The position numbers were made by a program, and so were the translations under genes. The notes under the pieces are model-generated. The model was not told the DNA's origin. It was given only the letters and a program-made list of their open reading frames with translations, and made no database searches. A stretch of 47,058 nt of DNA from Halieaceae bacterium UBA3479 (GTDB lineage Bacteria; Pseudomonadota; Gammaproteobacteria; Pseudomonadales; Halieaceae): NCBI GenBank assembly GCA_002377985.1, contig DFQW01000015.1, positions 5,684 through 52,741 of the forward strand. Reading direction: 5' to 3'. The first letter of the stretch is position 1; every line of letters begins with the position of its first letter. Shown one piece after another: positions 9,346 through 18,144 of the stretch.

Positions 9346-9370
9346 CGCATTCCTCGCGCTCGATAACCGG

Positions 9371-10411
9371 TCATTGGCGACTTTCCAGCAATAGCGGCTT
9401 CATGGCACGGCTCGCTAACGCCTCCGTGTGGTTACCCGATTGGATAATCAGATAGACCGCCAGATTGCGCTCCTCCGCCATCGCCATCGCCTCTGCTGAC
9501 CCCATGACGGTCAATGCGGTCGCCCATGCATCTGCCATCATCGCAGAGCCGTGTACAACTGTCACTGATACCACATCGTGGCGCACGGGGTAGCCGGTTC
9601 GAGGATCAATCAAATGAGAGTACCGATCACCCTCGTGCTCGAAAAAATTACGATAGTCCCCGGACGTCGCGACCCCGGTATCGATCAGCGAGAGCGCGGC
9701 CTCAACGCCACCGCGTGCACCCGGATCCGGACGCTCGATAGCTATGCGCCACGCATCGCCCCTGGGACTGAGACCACGAACCCGCACCTCTCCGCCGATT
9801 TCAATCATGTAATGCGCCACGCCCAATTCGTCCAAAGCATCAGCCGCAAGATCTACTGCATAGCCCTTCGCAAGAGAAGAAAAATCCAAGGCCACATCAG
9901 GCGTAGTTTTGCTCAAGCGCCGTATCTCGGGTTCCCACACCAGATGCCGGGCGCCCACTCTCTGCAATACCGTCCTGATCTCCTCTTCAACAGGAAACCT
10001 TCGAGGGCCGCCGGGACCAAACCCCCACAGATCAGATAGGGGGCTCACCGTCACATCGTAGGCACCCCGAGTAACCTCACCCAAGGTCAGGGCAGCCGAG
10101 AGTACGTAGGCAAAATCCCAGTCCACCTCTATAGGCGCGTTAACAGCCTGCGCGTTGAATACACTGATCAGACTGCCCGGATCGTAGTGATTCATACTCT
10201 CGTTAACGAGCGCAAACGCCGCAGCCACAGCTTCCTCTACGTCAGCTGCTGCCACCTCATCCGGGGCCCCCCGATAGGCAAGTGACCAAGTTGTGCCAAA
10301 AATGCTGCCCCCGGTTTGAACCGGGCTGTCGCTGTTGCCACAGGCGACCACACAGCAAAAGGCCAGCACAAGTGCTGGCCCCCTCGCAGCGCTGAGCCAC
10401 ACAGGCATCAT
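9371..10411 (-). CDS. apbE: FAD:protein FMN transferase ApbE (lipoprotein)
   Basis: A 346-residue protein that covalently attaches FMN to threonines of NqrB and NqrC in the periplasm. It has a lipoprotein signal ending near VVAC, the segment [18 protein letters not shown], and [20 protein letters not shown] plus PRTGYP, all characteristic of ApbE. The usual LGGIAKGYA is [10 protein letters not shown] here, a mild variant. The start is the ATG at 10411-10409, overlapping the nqrF stop as ATGA; the open frame upstream would place hydrophilic residues before the signal peptide. Its place between nqrF and nqrM fits its role in NQR maturation. Confidence 0.93.
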   Translation of the reverse strand: MMPVWLSAARGPALVLAFCCVVACGNSDSPVQTGGSIFGTTWSLAYRGAPDEVAAADVEEAVAAAFALVNESMNHYDPGSLISVFNAQAVNAPIEVDWDFAYVLSAALTLGEVTRGAYDVTVSPLSDLWGFGPGGPRRFPVEEEIRTVLQRVGARHLVWEPEIRRLSKTTPDVALDFSSLAKGYAVDLAADALDELGVAHYMIEIGGEVRVRGLSPRGDAWRIAIERPDPGARGGVEAALSLIDTGVATSGDYRNFFEHEGDRYSHLIDPRTGYPVRHDVVSVTVVHGSAMMADAWATALTVMGSAEAMAMAEERNLAVYLIIQSGNHTEALASRAMKPLLLESRQ

Positions 10412-11631
10412 CCCCCGAAGTCGTCCAGGAAAATATTCTCCCGTTCGACGCCGAGCTCCAGCAGCATATTGATGACGGCCGCATTCATCATGGGCGGTCC
10501 GCACATGTAGTACTCACAGTCCTCTGGCGCGGGGTGATCTTTAAGATACTGCTCATACAAGACCTGATGAATGAAACCGGTGAGCCCATCCCAGTTATCC
10601 TCGGGTTGGGGATCAGACAAGGCAACGTGCCACTCGAAGTTGTCATTCTCCGCGTCTAAGCCGTCGTAGTCCTCGACATAAAACATCTCACGAAGCGATC
10701 TCGCGCCGTACCAAAAGCTGATTTTCCGCTTGGATTCCAGGCGTTTGAGCTGATCGAACAGATGCGAACGCATGGGGGCCATGCCCGCGCCACCGCCAAT
10801 GAACACCATTTCGTTGTTGGTCTCCTTGGCAAAGAACTCGCCAAATGGTCCGTAAACGTTCACCTTGTCTCCGGGTTTTAGACTAAAAACCCAGCTCGAC
10901 ATAATACCCGCGGGAATACCCTGACTCCCAGGAGGCGGGGTTGCAATCCGTATATTGAATTTAACAACGCCCTTTTCTTCAGGGTAGTTAGCCATGGAAT
11001 AGGCTCGTATCGTCGTGTCAGCACAGGCAGATTCGATATTGAAGAAGCCAAAACGCTCCCAGTCACCCCGGTACTCCTCGGCCACCTCAAAATCACTGTA
11101 CTTCACCGCATGGGGGGGGCACTCCAACTGAACGTAGCCACCCGCCCGAAAATCGACGCTCTCGCCCTCGGGTAATTTCAGTACCAACTCCTTGATAAAG
11201 GTCGCCACATTGTCATTTGACACGACCTCGCATTCCCACTGCTTGACGCCAAAAACCTCATCTGGCACCTGGATTTTGAGGTCCTGCTTGACCGGTGTCT
11301 GGCAGGACAATCTCCAGCCCTCCCCGGCCTCACGGCGGGTGAAGTGTGCCTCCTCGGTGGGCAGCATGGCGCCTCCCCCCTCCTGGACCAAGCACTTACA
11401 CTGCGCACAGGTCCCGCCACCACCGCATGCACTCGCCAGAAACAAATTGGCATCGGCAAGAGTCTGCAAGAGTTTCCCCCCCGCCGGCACCTGAATCGTG
11501 CGCTCACCGTTGATTTCGATACTGATATTGCCACTGGAAACCAAACGGCTTCGGGCGGCAATGATAATCATCACGAGCGCGAGTATGATCGCAGTGAACA
11601 TACCCGCACCATAAACGATCGTCATATCCAT
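10408..11631 (-). CDS. nqrF: Na(+)-NQR subunit F, NADH dehydrogenase flavoprotein
   Basis: A 407-residue protein: an N-terminal membrane anchor (residues 5-26), a 2Fe-2S ferredoxin domain with Cys69, Cys75, Cys78 and Cys110 ([15 protein letters not shown]), an FAD domain with [11 protein letters not shown], and an NADH-binding domain with [13 protein letters not shown]. NqrF oxidises NADH and passes electrons through FAD and the cluster into the complex. Length and cysteine spacing match Vibrio NqrF. The ATG at 11631 lies 29 bases after nqrE. Confidence 0.97.
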   Translation of the reverse strand: MDMTIVYGAGMFTAIILALVMIIIAARSRLVSSGNISIEINGERTIQVPAGGKLLQTLADANLFLASACGGGGTCAQCKCLVQEGGGAMLPTEEAHFTRREAGEGWRLSCQTPVKQDLKIQVPDEVFGVKQWECEVVSNDNVATFIKELVLKLPEGESVDFRAGGYVQLECPPHAVKYSDFEVAEEYRGDWERFGFFNIESACADTTIRAYSMANYPEEKGVVKFNIRIATPPPGSQGIPAGIMSSWVFSLKPGDKVNVYGPFGEFFAKETNNEMVFIGGGAGMAPMRSHLFDQLKRLESKRKISFWYGARSLREMFYVEDYDGLDAENDNFEWHVALSDPQPEDNWDGLTGFIHQVLYEQYLKDHPAPEDCEYYMCGPPMMNAAVINMLLELGVERENIFLDDFGG

Positions 11632-11660
11632 TGAGTTCGCTCTCTCTGTTCAGCTCTGCT

Positions 11661-12269
11661 CTAAATATCAATGCCGCCAAAGGACATGAAACCCAGCGAC
11701 ATCAATCCAACAGTGATAAAAGTAATCCCCAACCCCTGCAGGCCGTCAGGCACATCACTGTACTTCAACTTCTCGCGAATCCCGGCCAGTGCCACGATTG
11801 CCAACGCCCATCCGATGCCGGATCCGGCACCAAATACCGCGCTCTCGGCGAAGGTAAAGCTGCGCTCAACCATCAACAACGAAGCCCCCAATATGGCGCA
11901 GTTAACCGTAATCAAAGGCAAGAACACCCCCAGGGTGGCGTATAGCGCGGGCACGTACTTATCGAGAAACATTTCGAGAATCTGGACCAAAGCCGCGATA
12001 ACCGCTATGTAGCTCAACAACCCGAGGAAACTGAGGTCAACCTCAGGCAAACCAGCCCAGGCCAGTGCGCCGTCAGACAACAGATTCTGATAGATAAAAT
12101 TGTTCACGGGCACCGTGATTGCCAACACGACAACAACTGCAACGCCCAGACCTGCCGCCGTCTGGATTTTTTTGGAGACAGCCAGAAAAGTGCACATGCC
12201 CAAGAAAAACGACAGCGCCATGTTCTCGATGAAAATCGCGCGGACAAAAAGGCTGAGATAGTGTTCCAT
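11661..12269 (-). CDS. nqrE: Na(+)-NQR subunit E
   Basis: A 202-residue polytopic protein with about six helices, starting [20 protein letters not shown] as in other NqrE proteins. Cys26 (FLGMCTF) and Cys124 ([10 protein letters not shown]) are the conserved mid-membrane cysteines that, with those of NqrD, bind an intramembrane iron centre. It is homologous to RnfA, but the complete nqrA-F order here fixes it as NqrE. Its ATG shares one base with the nqrD stop (TGATG). Confidence 0.97.
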   Translation of the reverse strand: MEHYLSLFVRAIFIENMALSFFLGMCTFLAVSKKIQTAAGLGVAVVVVLAITVPVNNFIYQNLLSDGALAWAGLPEVDLSFLGLLSYIAVIAALVQILEMFLDKYVPALYATLGVFLPLITVNCAILGASLLMVERSFTFAESAVFGAGSGIGWALAIVALAGIREKLKYSDVPDGLQGLGITFITVGLMSLGFMSFGGIDI

Positions 12270-12928
12270 CAGACGCTCTCCTCCACTGGATTATGGTGGG
12301 CAATCTTGAACTCGGAGGCCTCTACCTGCTCGGTGTTAAAAGACCTGATCGCCCAAATCAACAATCCGATCAAAAAGAAGGCGCTGGGCGGCAGCAGCAA
12401 AAGGCCATTTGCCTGATACCAGCCACCCTCAGTTGCCAGCGGTAAAATTTCGATGCCAAACAATTTGCCAGTGCCAAACAACTCTCGCACCGTGGCCACC
12501 GCCAAGAGAACAAATGAGTAACCCAGGCCATTACCGATGCCGTCAATAAAGCTGGGTACGGGGGGGTTCTTCATCGCAAAAGCTTCCGCGCGGCCCATCA
12601 CGATACAGTTAGTAATGATCAACCCCACAAAGACCGATAGCTGCTTGGAGATGTCGTAGGCCACCGCCTTCAGCAGCTGGTCAACCACGATCACCAGAGA
12701 GGCAATGATGGTCATTTGGACAATGATGCGGATACTTGAAGGGATGAATCGCCTGATACTGGAAATAAAAAAACTGGAGAAAGCGGTTACCAAAGTGAGC
12801 GCAATGCACATCACTACGGTGACCCTGAGTGAGGTGGTTACCGCCAGTGCAGAGCAGATTCCAAGGATCTGCAGCGCAATGGGGTTATTCTTAAAAATAG
12901 GATCCGCAAGGGTATCGCGCATACTCAT
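12269..12928 (-). CDS. nqrD: Na(+)-NQR subunit D
   Basis: A 219-residue polytopic protein of about six helices, the inverted-topology partner of NqrE. Conserved Cys25 ([10 protein letters not shown]) and Cys108 ([14 protein letters not shown]) are visible and contribute to the iron site shared with NqrE. Homologous to RnfE. The ATG at 12928-12926 shares one base with the nqrC stop (TGATG), and the next gene is coupled the same way, so C, D and E are tightly coupled in translation. Confidence 0.97.
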   Translation of the reverse strand: MSMRDTLADPIFKNNPIALQILGICSALAVTTSLRVTVVMCIALTLVTAFSSFFISSIRRFIPSSIRIIVQMTIIASLVIVVDQLLKAVAYDISKQLSVFVGLIITNCIVMGRAEAFAMKNPPVPSFIDGIGNGLGYSFVLLAVATVRELFGTGKLFGIEILPLATEGGWYQANGLLLLPPSAFFLIGLLIWAIRSFNTEQVEASEFKIAHHNPVEESV

Positions 12929-13704
12929 CAGACTTCTCCCTGCCGCAAGTTATCCAGCAGCGGCTTGAAGCCCTGCTCTCCCAACCAATAGCGCACAAGA
13001 TTATTGACGCCTTTGGTTGTCAGCGTGGCACCCGACAGCCCGTCTACCTGCCACTGCTCCTGCGCCGATCCTGCAGAGACAGAGCCCTTCAGCACCTGGA
13101 TCGCTACCTGATCAGCCTGATATACCTGCTTACCCGACCAAATCGATTTCCACCTGGGGTTGTCCACCTCGCCTCCCAATCCCGGCGTCTCACCATGCTC
13201 ATAAAAACCCAGCCCAGCGATGGTGTTGCCGTCGGCCTCAAGGGCCATAAACCCGTACAGCGTTGACCAAAGTCCATAACCGCGGATAGGCAGAATAATT
13301 TTATCGAGATCGCCCGCCGCACCGCGCACCAGATACACCAGCGCCTGATGCTCCCTGCGCACCAATTTTGCGGGGTCCTGCTCTCCGGGTATGGCGCGCG
13401 ACCGCTGAGGGTCTTTGGCCGCCTCGCGCTGATCGAATGTCGCCGGATCAACATCGTCGACAAAGACACCCGCATCAAGATCAACCACACGGGTCTCGAC
13501 CTGCTCGAATTGCTCTTCCACTGAGAGAGCCGGATCGAGCAGTCCAGCCGCCATCAAAATGTTGCGCTTTAAATCCCGCGTTTTGTTCGCCTCTTGCGCC
13601 GGCTTTAAAACAACTGCGGCCGCAGAAACAACGACCGAACACACCAGACACAGGCCGAGGGCAACGGTCAGAACGCGCCCCAAACCTTCACCATTAGCCG
13701 ACAC
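12928..13704 (-). CDS. nqrC: Na(+)-NQR subunit C (covalent FMN)
   Basis: A 258-residue protein: one N-terminal helix and a periplasmic FMN-binding domain. [10 protein letters not shown] near the C-terminus contains the SGAT flavinylation motif, with Thr227 the predicted FMN attachment site for ApbE. The start was set at GTG 13704-13702 because a strong AAGGAGG lies seven bases upstream and the product then has the usual NqrC length (about 257 in Vibrio); the frame is open further upstream without a better site. The start lies inside the end of nqrB (11-base overlap). Confidence 0.95.
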   Translation of the reverse strand: MSANGEGLGRVLTVALGLCLVCSVVVSAAAVVLKPAQEANKTRDLKRNILMAAGLLDPALSVEEQFEQVETRVVDLDAGVFVDDVDPATFDQREAAKDPQRSRAIPGEQDPAKLVRREHQALVYLVRGAAGDLDKIILPIRGYGLWSTLYGFMALEADGNTIAGLGFYEHGETPGLGGEVDNPRWKSIWSGKQVYQADQVAIQVLKGSVSAGSAQEQWQVDGLSGATLTTKGVNNLVRYWLGEQGFKPLLDNLRQGEV

Positions 13705-14893
13705 GGGCAAGCCTCCTTTTAATGTTAGCGCTGACCGCGAAGTGATCAAAAAGTGGCGCAAACAAATTGGCAAACAATATCGCCAGCATCATGCCCTCAG
13801 GGAATGCCGGGTTCATGACGCGGATCAAGACACACATGACCCCGATCAAAATACCGTAGGCCCAGCGGCCGGACTGAGTCATTGCCGCCGAGACCGGGTC
13901 GGTCGCCATGAAAAAAGCACCAAAGGCAAATCCGCCAACCACCATGTGCCACTGCCAGGGCATGGCAAAGGCCGGGTTGGAATCGGAGCCAATAAAGTTA
14001 AGCATAAGACTGAAGGCAATCATGCCAACGAAGCACCCTGCCACAACCCGCCATGAGGCGATTCCCTGAACGAGCAGGAAAACCCCGCCAATCATGACCA
14101 TGAGTGTCGACGTTTCACCAATTGAGCCGGGAATCGCGCCCATAAAGGCGTCCCACCACGAGTAGGCTTCAGTGAGGCCGGGCATCCCTTCGGCAGCCAC
14201 AATACCCAGCGGCGTCGCGCCGGAGTATCCGTCCACGGCAGTCCATACCGCGTCACCGGAAATTTGTGCGGGATAGGCGAAATAGAGAAAGGCGCGGCCT
14301 GTCAACGCCGGATTCAGGAAGTTTTTTCCGGTGCCGCCAAACACCTCTTTGCCGATCACCACACCAAAACTGATGCCCATCGCTGCCTGCCACAAGGGCA
14401 GATCCGGAGGCAAGGTAAGCGTAAACAGGATGGAGGTAACGAAAAACCCTTCGTTCACTTCATGCCCTCTCCGCATGGCAAAAAGCACTTCCCAGAAGCC
14501 GCCCACAGCAAAGGTCACCAGATATAGCGGCAGAAAATGCACCAGACCATACAACAGGTTGTGCCAACCGTTGCTGGCGTCATGGCCGCCCAGCGCCGCA
14601 ACAACACCGCCACGCCATCCGTCCAATACACCTCCTGACATAGCGAGCACGTCGTTGGCCTGCAACCCAATGTTGTACATGCCATAAAACATCGCGGGGA
14701 ACGTCGCGAACCACACGGTGATCATGATTCGCTTCAAATCAACCCCATCGCGTACGTGCGCATTAGCGCGCGTCACGCTGGAAGGGGAATAGAAAATCGT
14801 ATCAATCGCCTCATACAGTGCATACCATTTCTGGAAGCGACCGCCAGGCTTGAAGTGCGGTTCCATTGCGTCGAGTTGTTGTCGCAATCCCAT
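13694..14893 (-). CDS. nqrB: Na(+)-NQR subunit B (covalent FMN, riboflavin)
   Basis: A 399-residue membrane subunit with about ten helices. [10 protein letters not shown] carries the SGAT motif, with Thr227 the predicted FMN attachment site. NqrB also holds riboflavin and is the centre of Na+ translocation and quinone reduction. The N-terminal segment ([21 protein letters not shown]) and [17 protein letters not shown] are highly conserved NqrB regions. The ATG at 14893 follows nqrA by three bases. Confidence 0.97.
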   Translation of the reverse strand: MGLRQQLDAMEPHFKPGGRFQKWYALYEAIDTIFYSPSSVTRANAHVRDGVDLKRIMITVWFATFPAMFYGMYNIGLQANDVLAMSGGVLDGWRGGVVAALGGHDASNGWHNLLYGLVHFLPLYLVTFAVGGFWEVLFAMRRGHEVNEGFFVTSILFTLTLPPDLPLWQAAMGISFGVVIGKEVFGGTGKNFLNPALTGRAFLYFAYPAQISGDAVWTAVDGYSGATPLGIVAAEGMPGLTEAYSWWDAFMGAIPGSIGETSTLMVMIGGVFLLVQGIASWRVVAGCFVGMIAFSLMLNFIGSDSNPAFAMPWQWHMVVGGFAFGAFFMATDPVSAAMTQSGRWAYGILIGVMCVLIRVMNPAFPEGMMLAILFANLFAPLFDHFAVSANIKRRLARVG

Positions 14894-14896
14894 TTA

Positions 14897-16240
14897 TCAG
14901 CCTTCCTTCTCAATGCGAGTGAGGGTTTTTCTCAAAATGTCACCATATTCATATTTACCGGGACACACATAGGTGCAGAGCGCAAGGTCCTCCTCGTCCA
15001 GTTCCAAACAGCCCAGCGCTTGCGCCACTTCGGTGTCGCCCACCAGCAACGCGCGCAATAGTTGTGTGGGTAAGATATCCAGCGGCATCACTTTTTCATA
15101 AGCGCCCACCGGCACCATTGCACGCTCGGAACCATTGGTCGTAGTCGACATGCTGATTGGCTTGAGGCCAAACCAGTTAGAGAGGTAGATACCAAGAACA
15201 GAGTGCTTGTTGAGGCCGGGTGATAGCCAACCGAACAAAGCGCGCTGTCTACCCTCGGGCAGCACAGACACCTGCTGGTGATATCGCCCCAGATAGGCCG
15301 TATCTGACTGCACGCCCCTGCCACCAAGCACCGAGCCGGATATCAAACGGGTCTCGCCACCTTCCTGCTCCCCGGCAACGAGTGCCTGCAAATCCGCCCC
15401 CAACCGACTCAGCAACAACCTCGGGCGGGTAATCGACGGCCCCGAGAGGGCGATGACGCGATCGGCAAACAGTGCCCCATCGAGAAACAGGCGGCCCACC
15501 GCAATCACATCCTGATAGCCTATGGTCCAGGCAATTTTTGAGAGCGACGCGCCCATCAAAAAATGTACATGAGTACCCGCCAACCCCGCCGGGTGCGGAC
15601 CAGAAAAATCGTGGCGAGTGACGCGCTCGTGGCTGCTCTGGGGTATCTCGGCTTGTGGAGCAGCACACAGATAGACGGGGCAAGCGACCATTCTGGCAAG
15701 CAACTCCTGCCCAAGCACGAATGCCTCGGACTCTCGCGCAATAATTTGGGCAGGGTCCGGCGCATGGGGGTGGGTGTCAATCGCGGTAATGAACAAACCC
15801 GAGGGTTCAGAGGCCGGATCTGCCACGCGGCTGAAAGGCCGCGCCCGAAGCGCAGTCCATTGACCCGAGAGTAGCAATTGTTCCCTGATGGCCGCGGCGG
15901 GAAGTGACCTCGCCTGATCGGCGGTGTATTGCTGGAATTCCACAGCCGCGTCATCGTCAATATCAATGACGATGGATTGAAACGCCCGCTTAGCGCCCCG
16001 GTTAACGGCCGTTATCTGACCGCCCGCCGGGGCGGTATAACGGACACCTGCGCATTTTTTGTCGGTAAACAGCAGTTCACCGCGCTTGACCTTGTCACCC
16101 ACCTGCACCGCCATCGTGGGTTTCATGCCGTGATAGTCTGGCCCGATCAGCGCAACCGCGCGACAACCGGCGGAGGTGTCAATATCTGCCGAGGGCGCCC
16201 CCGCAAGTGGTAGCGTCAAACCGCGTTTGATTTTAATCAT
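14897..16240 (-). CDS. nqrA: Na(+)-NQR subunit A
   Basis: A 447-residue peripheral subunit of Na+-NQR that carries no redox cofactor. Recognised from the start MIKIKRGLTLPLAGAP, the lipoyl-like region GMKPTMAVQVGDKVKRGELLF and the C-terminal PLDILPTQLLRALLVGDTE with LCTYVCPGKYEYG. The ATG at 16240-16238 was chosen because it gives the family N-terminus; an open extension of 25 codons upstream has no family similarity. First gene of the nqr cluster, 234 bases downstream of gap on the same strand, so it probably has its own promoter. Confidence 0.96.
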   Translation of the reverse strand: MIKIKRGLTLPLAGAPSADIDTSAGCRAVALIGPDYHGMKPTMAVQVGDKVKRGELLFTDKKCAGVRYTAPAGGQITAVNRGAKRAFQSIVIDIDDDAAVEFQQYTADQARSLPAAAIREQLLLSGQWTALRARPFSRVADPASEPSGLFITAIDTHPHAPDPAQIIARESEAFVLGQELLARMVACPVYLCAAPQAEIPQSSHERVTRHDFSGPHPAGLAGTHVHFLMGASLSKIAWTIGYQDVIAVGRLFLDGALFADRVIALSGPSITRPRLLLSRLGADLQALVAGEQEGGETRLISGSVLGGRGVQSDTAYLGRYHQQVSVLPEGRQRALFGWLSPGLNKHSVLGIYLSNWFGLKPISMSTTTNGSERAMVPVGAYEKVMPLDILPTQLLRALLVGDTEVAQALGCLELDEEDLALCTYVCPGKYEYGDILRKTLTRIEKEG

Positions 16241-16299
16241 CTCAATGCTCTTCTGCCTTGCCGAGCTGAGGGCCAAAACATGCCACAAGGAACAACGTC

Positions 16300-16350
16300 G
16301 CCCGGTCACGGGCAACGCTCACTTATGTCATTTCAGGGTACAACCCCCAA
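16300..16350 (-). promoter_or_regulatory. Possible nqr promoter and leader hairpin
   Basis: The 234 bases between gap and nqrA contain no gene. On the minus strand a weak promoter candidate has -35 TTGGGG (16350-16345), a 17-base spacer and -10 CATAAG (16327-16322). Just downstream, at 16313-16300, is an inverted repeat with GCCCG and CGGGC arms and a four-base loop, which would lie in the 5' leader about 60 bases before the nqrA ATG. Both are suggestions from spacing and base matches only. No convincing gap terminator with a T run was found in this interval. Confidence 0.25.
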
Positions 16351-16474
16351 ACGGTAGTACGTCTATGTAGAACCGCGGGCTTCTGATGGCCGGGCCCCGA
16401 GGGGCTCTCTTCGGTCTCTTCTATTCTATTCGACTTGGCGGATCAAGGCCAACCCGCGCTTGGTGCCTTTTCCA

Positions 16475-17959
16475 CTAAGTCGGAAAAACGCCATTGCTAG
16501 GATAGGTTTGATAGCGAATGCCCGCCATCCGCTCCAATACGCGATAGACCTGGCAACTGTATCCGAATTCGTTGTCGTACCAGAGGTACAGGACCGCCTG
16601 ATTTCCGTTAACGATGGTGGCTTTCGCGTCAAAAACACACGCCGAACGCGAACCAACAAAGTCACTGGAGACCACCTCTGGCGAATTAGAGTAGTCAATC
16701 TGCTTTTTCATACTCGAGTGAAGCGCCGTTTCCCGCATGAATTCATTCAATGCTTCCCGAGTGGTCTGCTGGGCCAGCGTAAGATTCAAAATCGCCATGG
16801 AGACGTTTGGCGTTGGAACGCGGATCGCATTCCCCGTCAGCTTCCCCTCCAAATTTGGCAGCACCTTTGAGACGGCCTTTGCCGCACCTGTCTCGGTCAG
16901 CACCATGTTCAGGGGCGCACTCCGGCCCCGACGCTCTGCCTTGTGATAATTGTCGATCAGGTTCTGATCGTTGGTATACGCGTGCACCGTCTCTACGTGC
17001 CCAGCAACAATCCCGTACTGTTCATCAGTAGCCTTTAGCACCGGCACGATCGCATTCGTGGTACATGAAGCCGCAGACAGAATCTGGTCAGTCTCGGCAA
17101 TTTCATGATCGTTGATGCCCGCGACGATATTCTTGATATCGCCCTTACCCGGCGCAGTCAAAATGACCTTCGCTACACCCTTGGCTTTCAGGTGTCGCGA
17201 CAAGCCCTCCCGGTCTCGCCAGGCACCCGTGTTATCCACCACGATACATCGGTCAATACCGTAAGCTGTGTAATCAATATCCTCTGGGGCATCGGCATAA
17301 ATCACCTTTACCTCATTGCCATTGGCAACAAAGGACTGCCGTTCCTCATCGACACGGATCGTCCCCTGAAACACGCCGTGCACCGAATCACGTCGCAGGA
17401 GGCTCGCCCTTTTCAACAGATCGTCCTCCGCGTTGCCCCGTCGCACTACCACGGCGCGCAAACGCAGGCTGTCACCGCCGTCGGTTTTGGCGATGAGGAT
17501 TCTCGCCATCAAGCGACCAATCCGCCCAAAGCCGTACAGCACCACATCAACCGGGGCATCAACGGGCTTATGCGTCGAGCCAATAAGATGATCGAGCTCC
17601 CGCGATACATACTCCTCTAGCGACAGACCCGCGCCCGCCCCTTTGTCAAAATAGGCGACTGCCAGACGCCCGATATCCAAATGACACGGACCGAGACCTA
17701 GCGAACTGACCGCATTAAGAACAGGAGTCGTCTCAAATTCCGAGAGCTCGTTGTCCTCGATTTGCCGGACCCACCGGTGGATTTTCATGATGTCCAATAC
17801 CGACTGATTGACGAGAGAGCGGCCGTAGATGTAGCTCTTGACGTTGCGCTCACGGGACAACCGGCCAACCACCGGAATCATGGACTCCGCCAGCGCCTCA
17901 CGCTGCTTCCAATCGGAAAAATAGTCATCGGGTCTGGGGCGTTTGCGTTCTTCAGTCAC
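16475..17959 (-). CDS. gap: Glyceraldehyde-3-phosphate dehydrogenase, long form
   Basis: A 494-residue protein. The NAD-binding fold begins near residue 137 (GFGRIGR, 143-149) and the catalytic motif SAASCTTN places the active cysteine at 299; C-terminal WYDNEFGYSCQVYRV is typical of GAPDH. About 135 residues precede the GAPDH domain, as in the long gammaproteobacterial GAPDH subgroup; the role of this extension is unknown. It interconverts glyceraldehyde-3-phosphate and 1,3-bisphosphoglycerate. The start is GTG at 17959-17957, five bases after AAGGAG; the frame is open 44 codons further but without a site. Diverges from mfd. Confidence 0.93.
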   Translation of the reverse strand: MTEERKRPRPDDYFSDWKQREALAESMIPVVGRLSRERNVKSYIYGRSLVNQSVLDIMKIHRWVRQIEDNELSEFETTPVLNAVSSLGLGPCHLDIGRLAVAYFDKGAGAGLSLEEYVSRELDHLIGSTHKPVDAPVDVVLYGFGRIGRLMARILIAKTDGGDSLRLRAVVVRRGNAEDDLLKRASLLRRDSVHGVFQGTIRVDEERQSFVANGNEVKVIYADAPEDIDYTAYGIDRCIVVDNTGAWRDREGLSRHLKAKGVAKVILTAPGKGDIKNIVAGINDHEIAETDQILSAASCTTNAIVPVLKATDEQYGIVAGHVETVHAYTNDQNLIDNYHKAERRGRSAPLNMVLTETGAAKAVSKVLPNLEGKLTGNAIRVPTPNVSMAILNLTLAQQTTREALNEFMRETALHSSMKKQIDYSNSPEVVSSDFVGSRSACVFDAKATIVNGNQAVLYLWYDNEFGYSCQVYRVLERMAGIRYQTYPSNGVFPT

Positions 17960-18041
17960 GGGGGCTCCTTGGCGTGATTTCGCAGCGATTAAGCATGGAC
18001 TCCTCGCGAGACGGCGTCCGCTTCGGCGCTGGGCGGGCGGT

Positions 18042-18070
18042 ATTATCAATTCGCGCCTCGCCGTAGGCAA
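18042..18070 (-). promoter_or_regulatory. Predicted sigma-70 promoter of gap
   Basis: On the minus strand, -35 TTGCCT (18070-18065), an exact 17-base spacer and -10 GATAAT (18047-18042), about 80 bases before the gap GTG start. It matches four and five of the six consensus bases. It lies in the divergent gap/mfd intergenic region. For mfd on the plus strand a -10-like TACAAT is at 18114-18119, but no good -35 is paired with it. Confidence 0.5.
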
Positions 18071-18144
18071 CCTTAAAAGCACTATTGCCATGGTTGTCGA
18101 ATGCCGCGACGCCTACAATAGGTCGCAAATATCAGAACTGCGCC

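Noticed and set aside
10412..10504. Longer apbE frame from 10504
   Set aside because: It lies within nqrF and puts hydrophilic residues before the lipoprotein signal; the ATGA overlap gives a better start.
16390..16412. GC-rich inverted repeat near 16395 as a gap terminator
   Set aside because: Stem of only four to five pairs with a small loop and no T run on the minus strand after it.
17960..18091. Longer gap frame from 18091
   Set aside because: It crosses the predicted gap promoter and lacks a ribosome-binding site, whereas GTG 17959 has AAGGAG.
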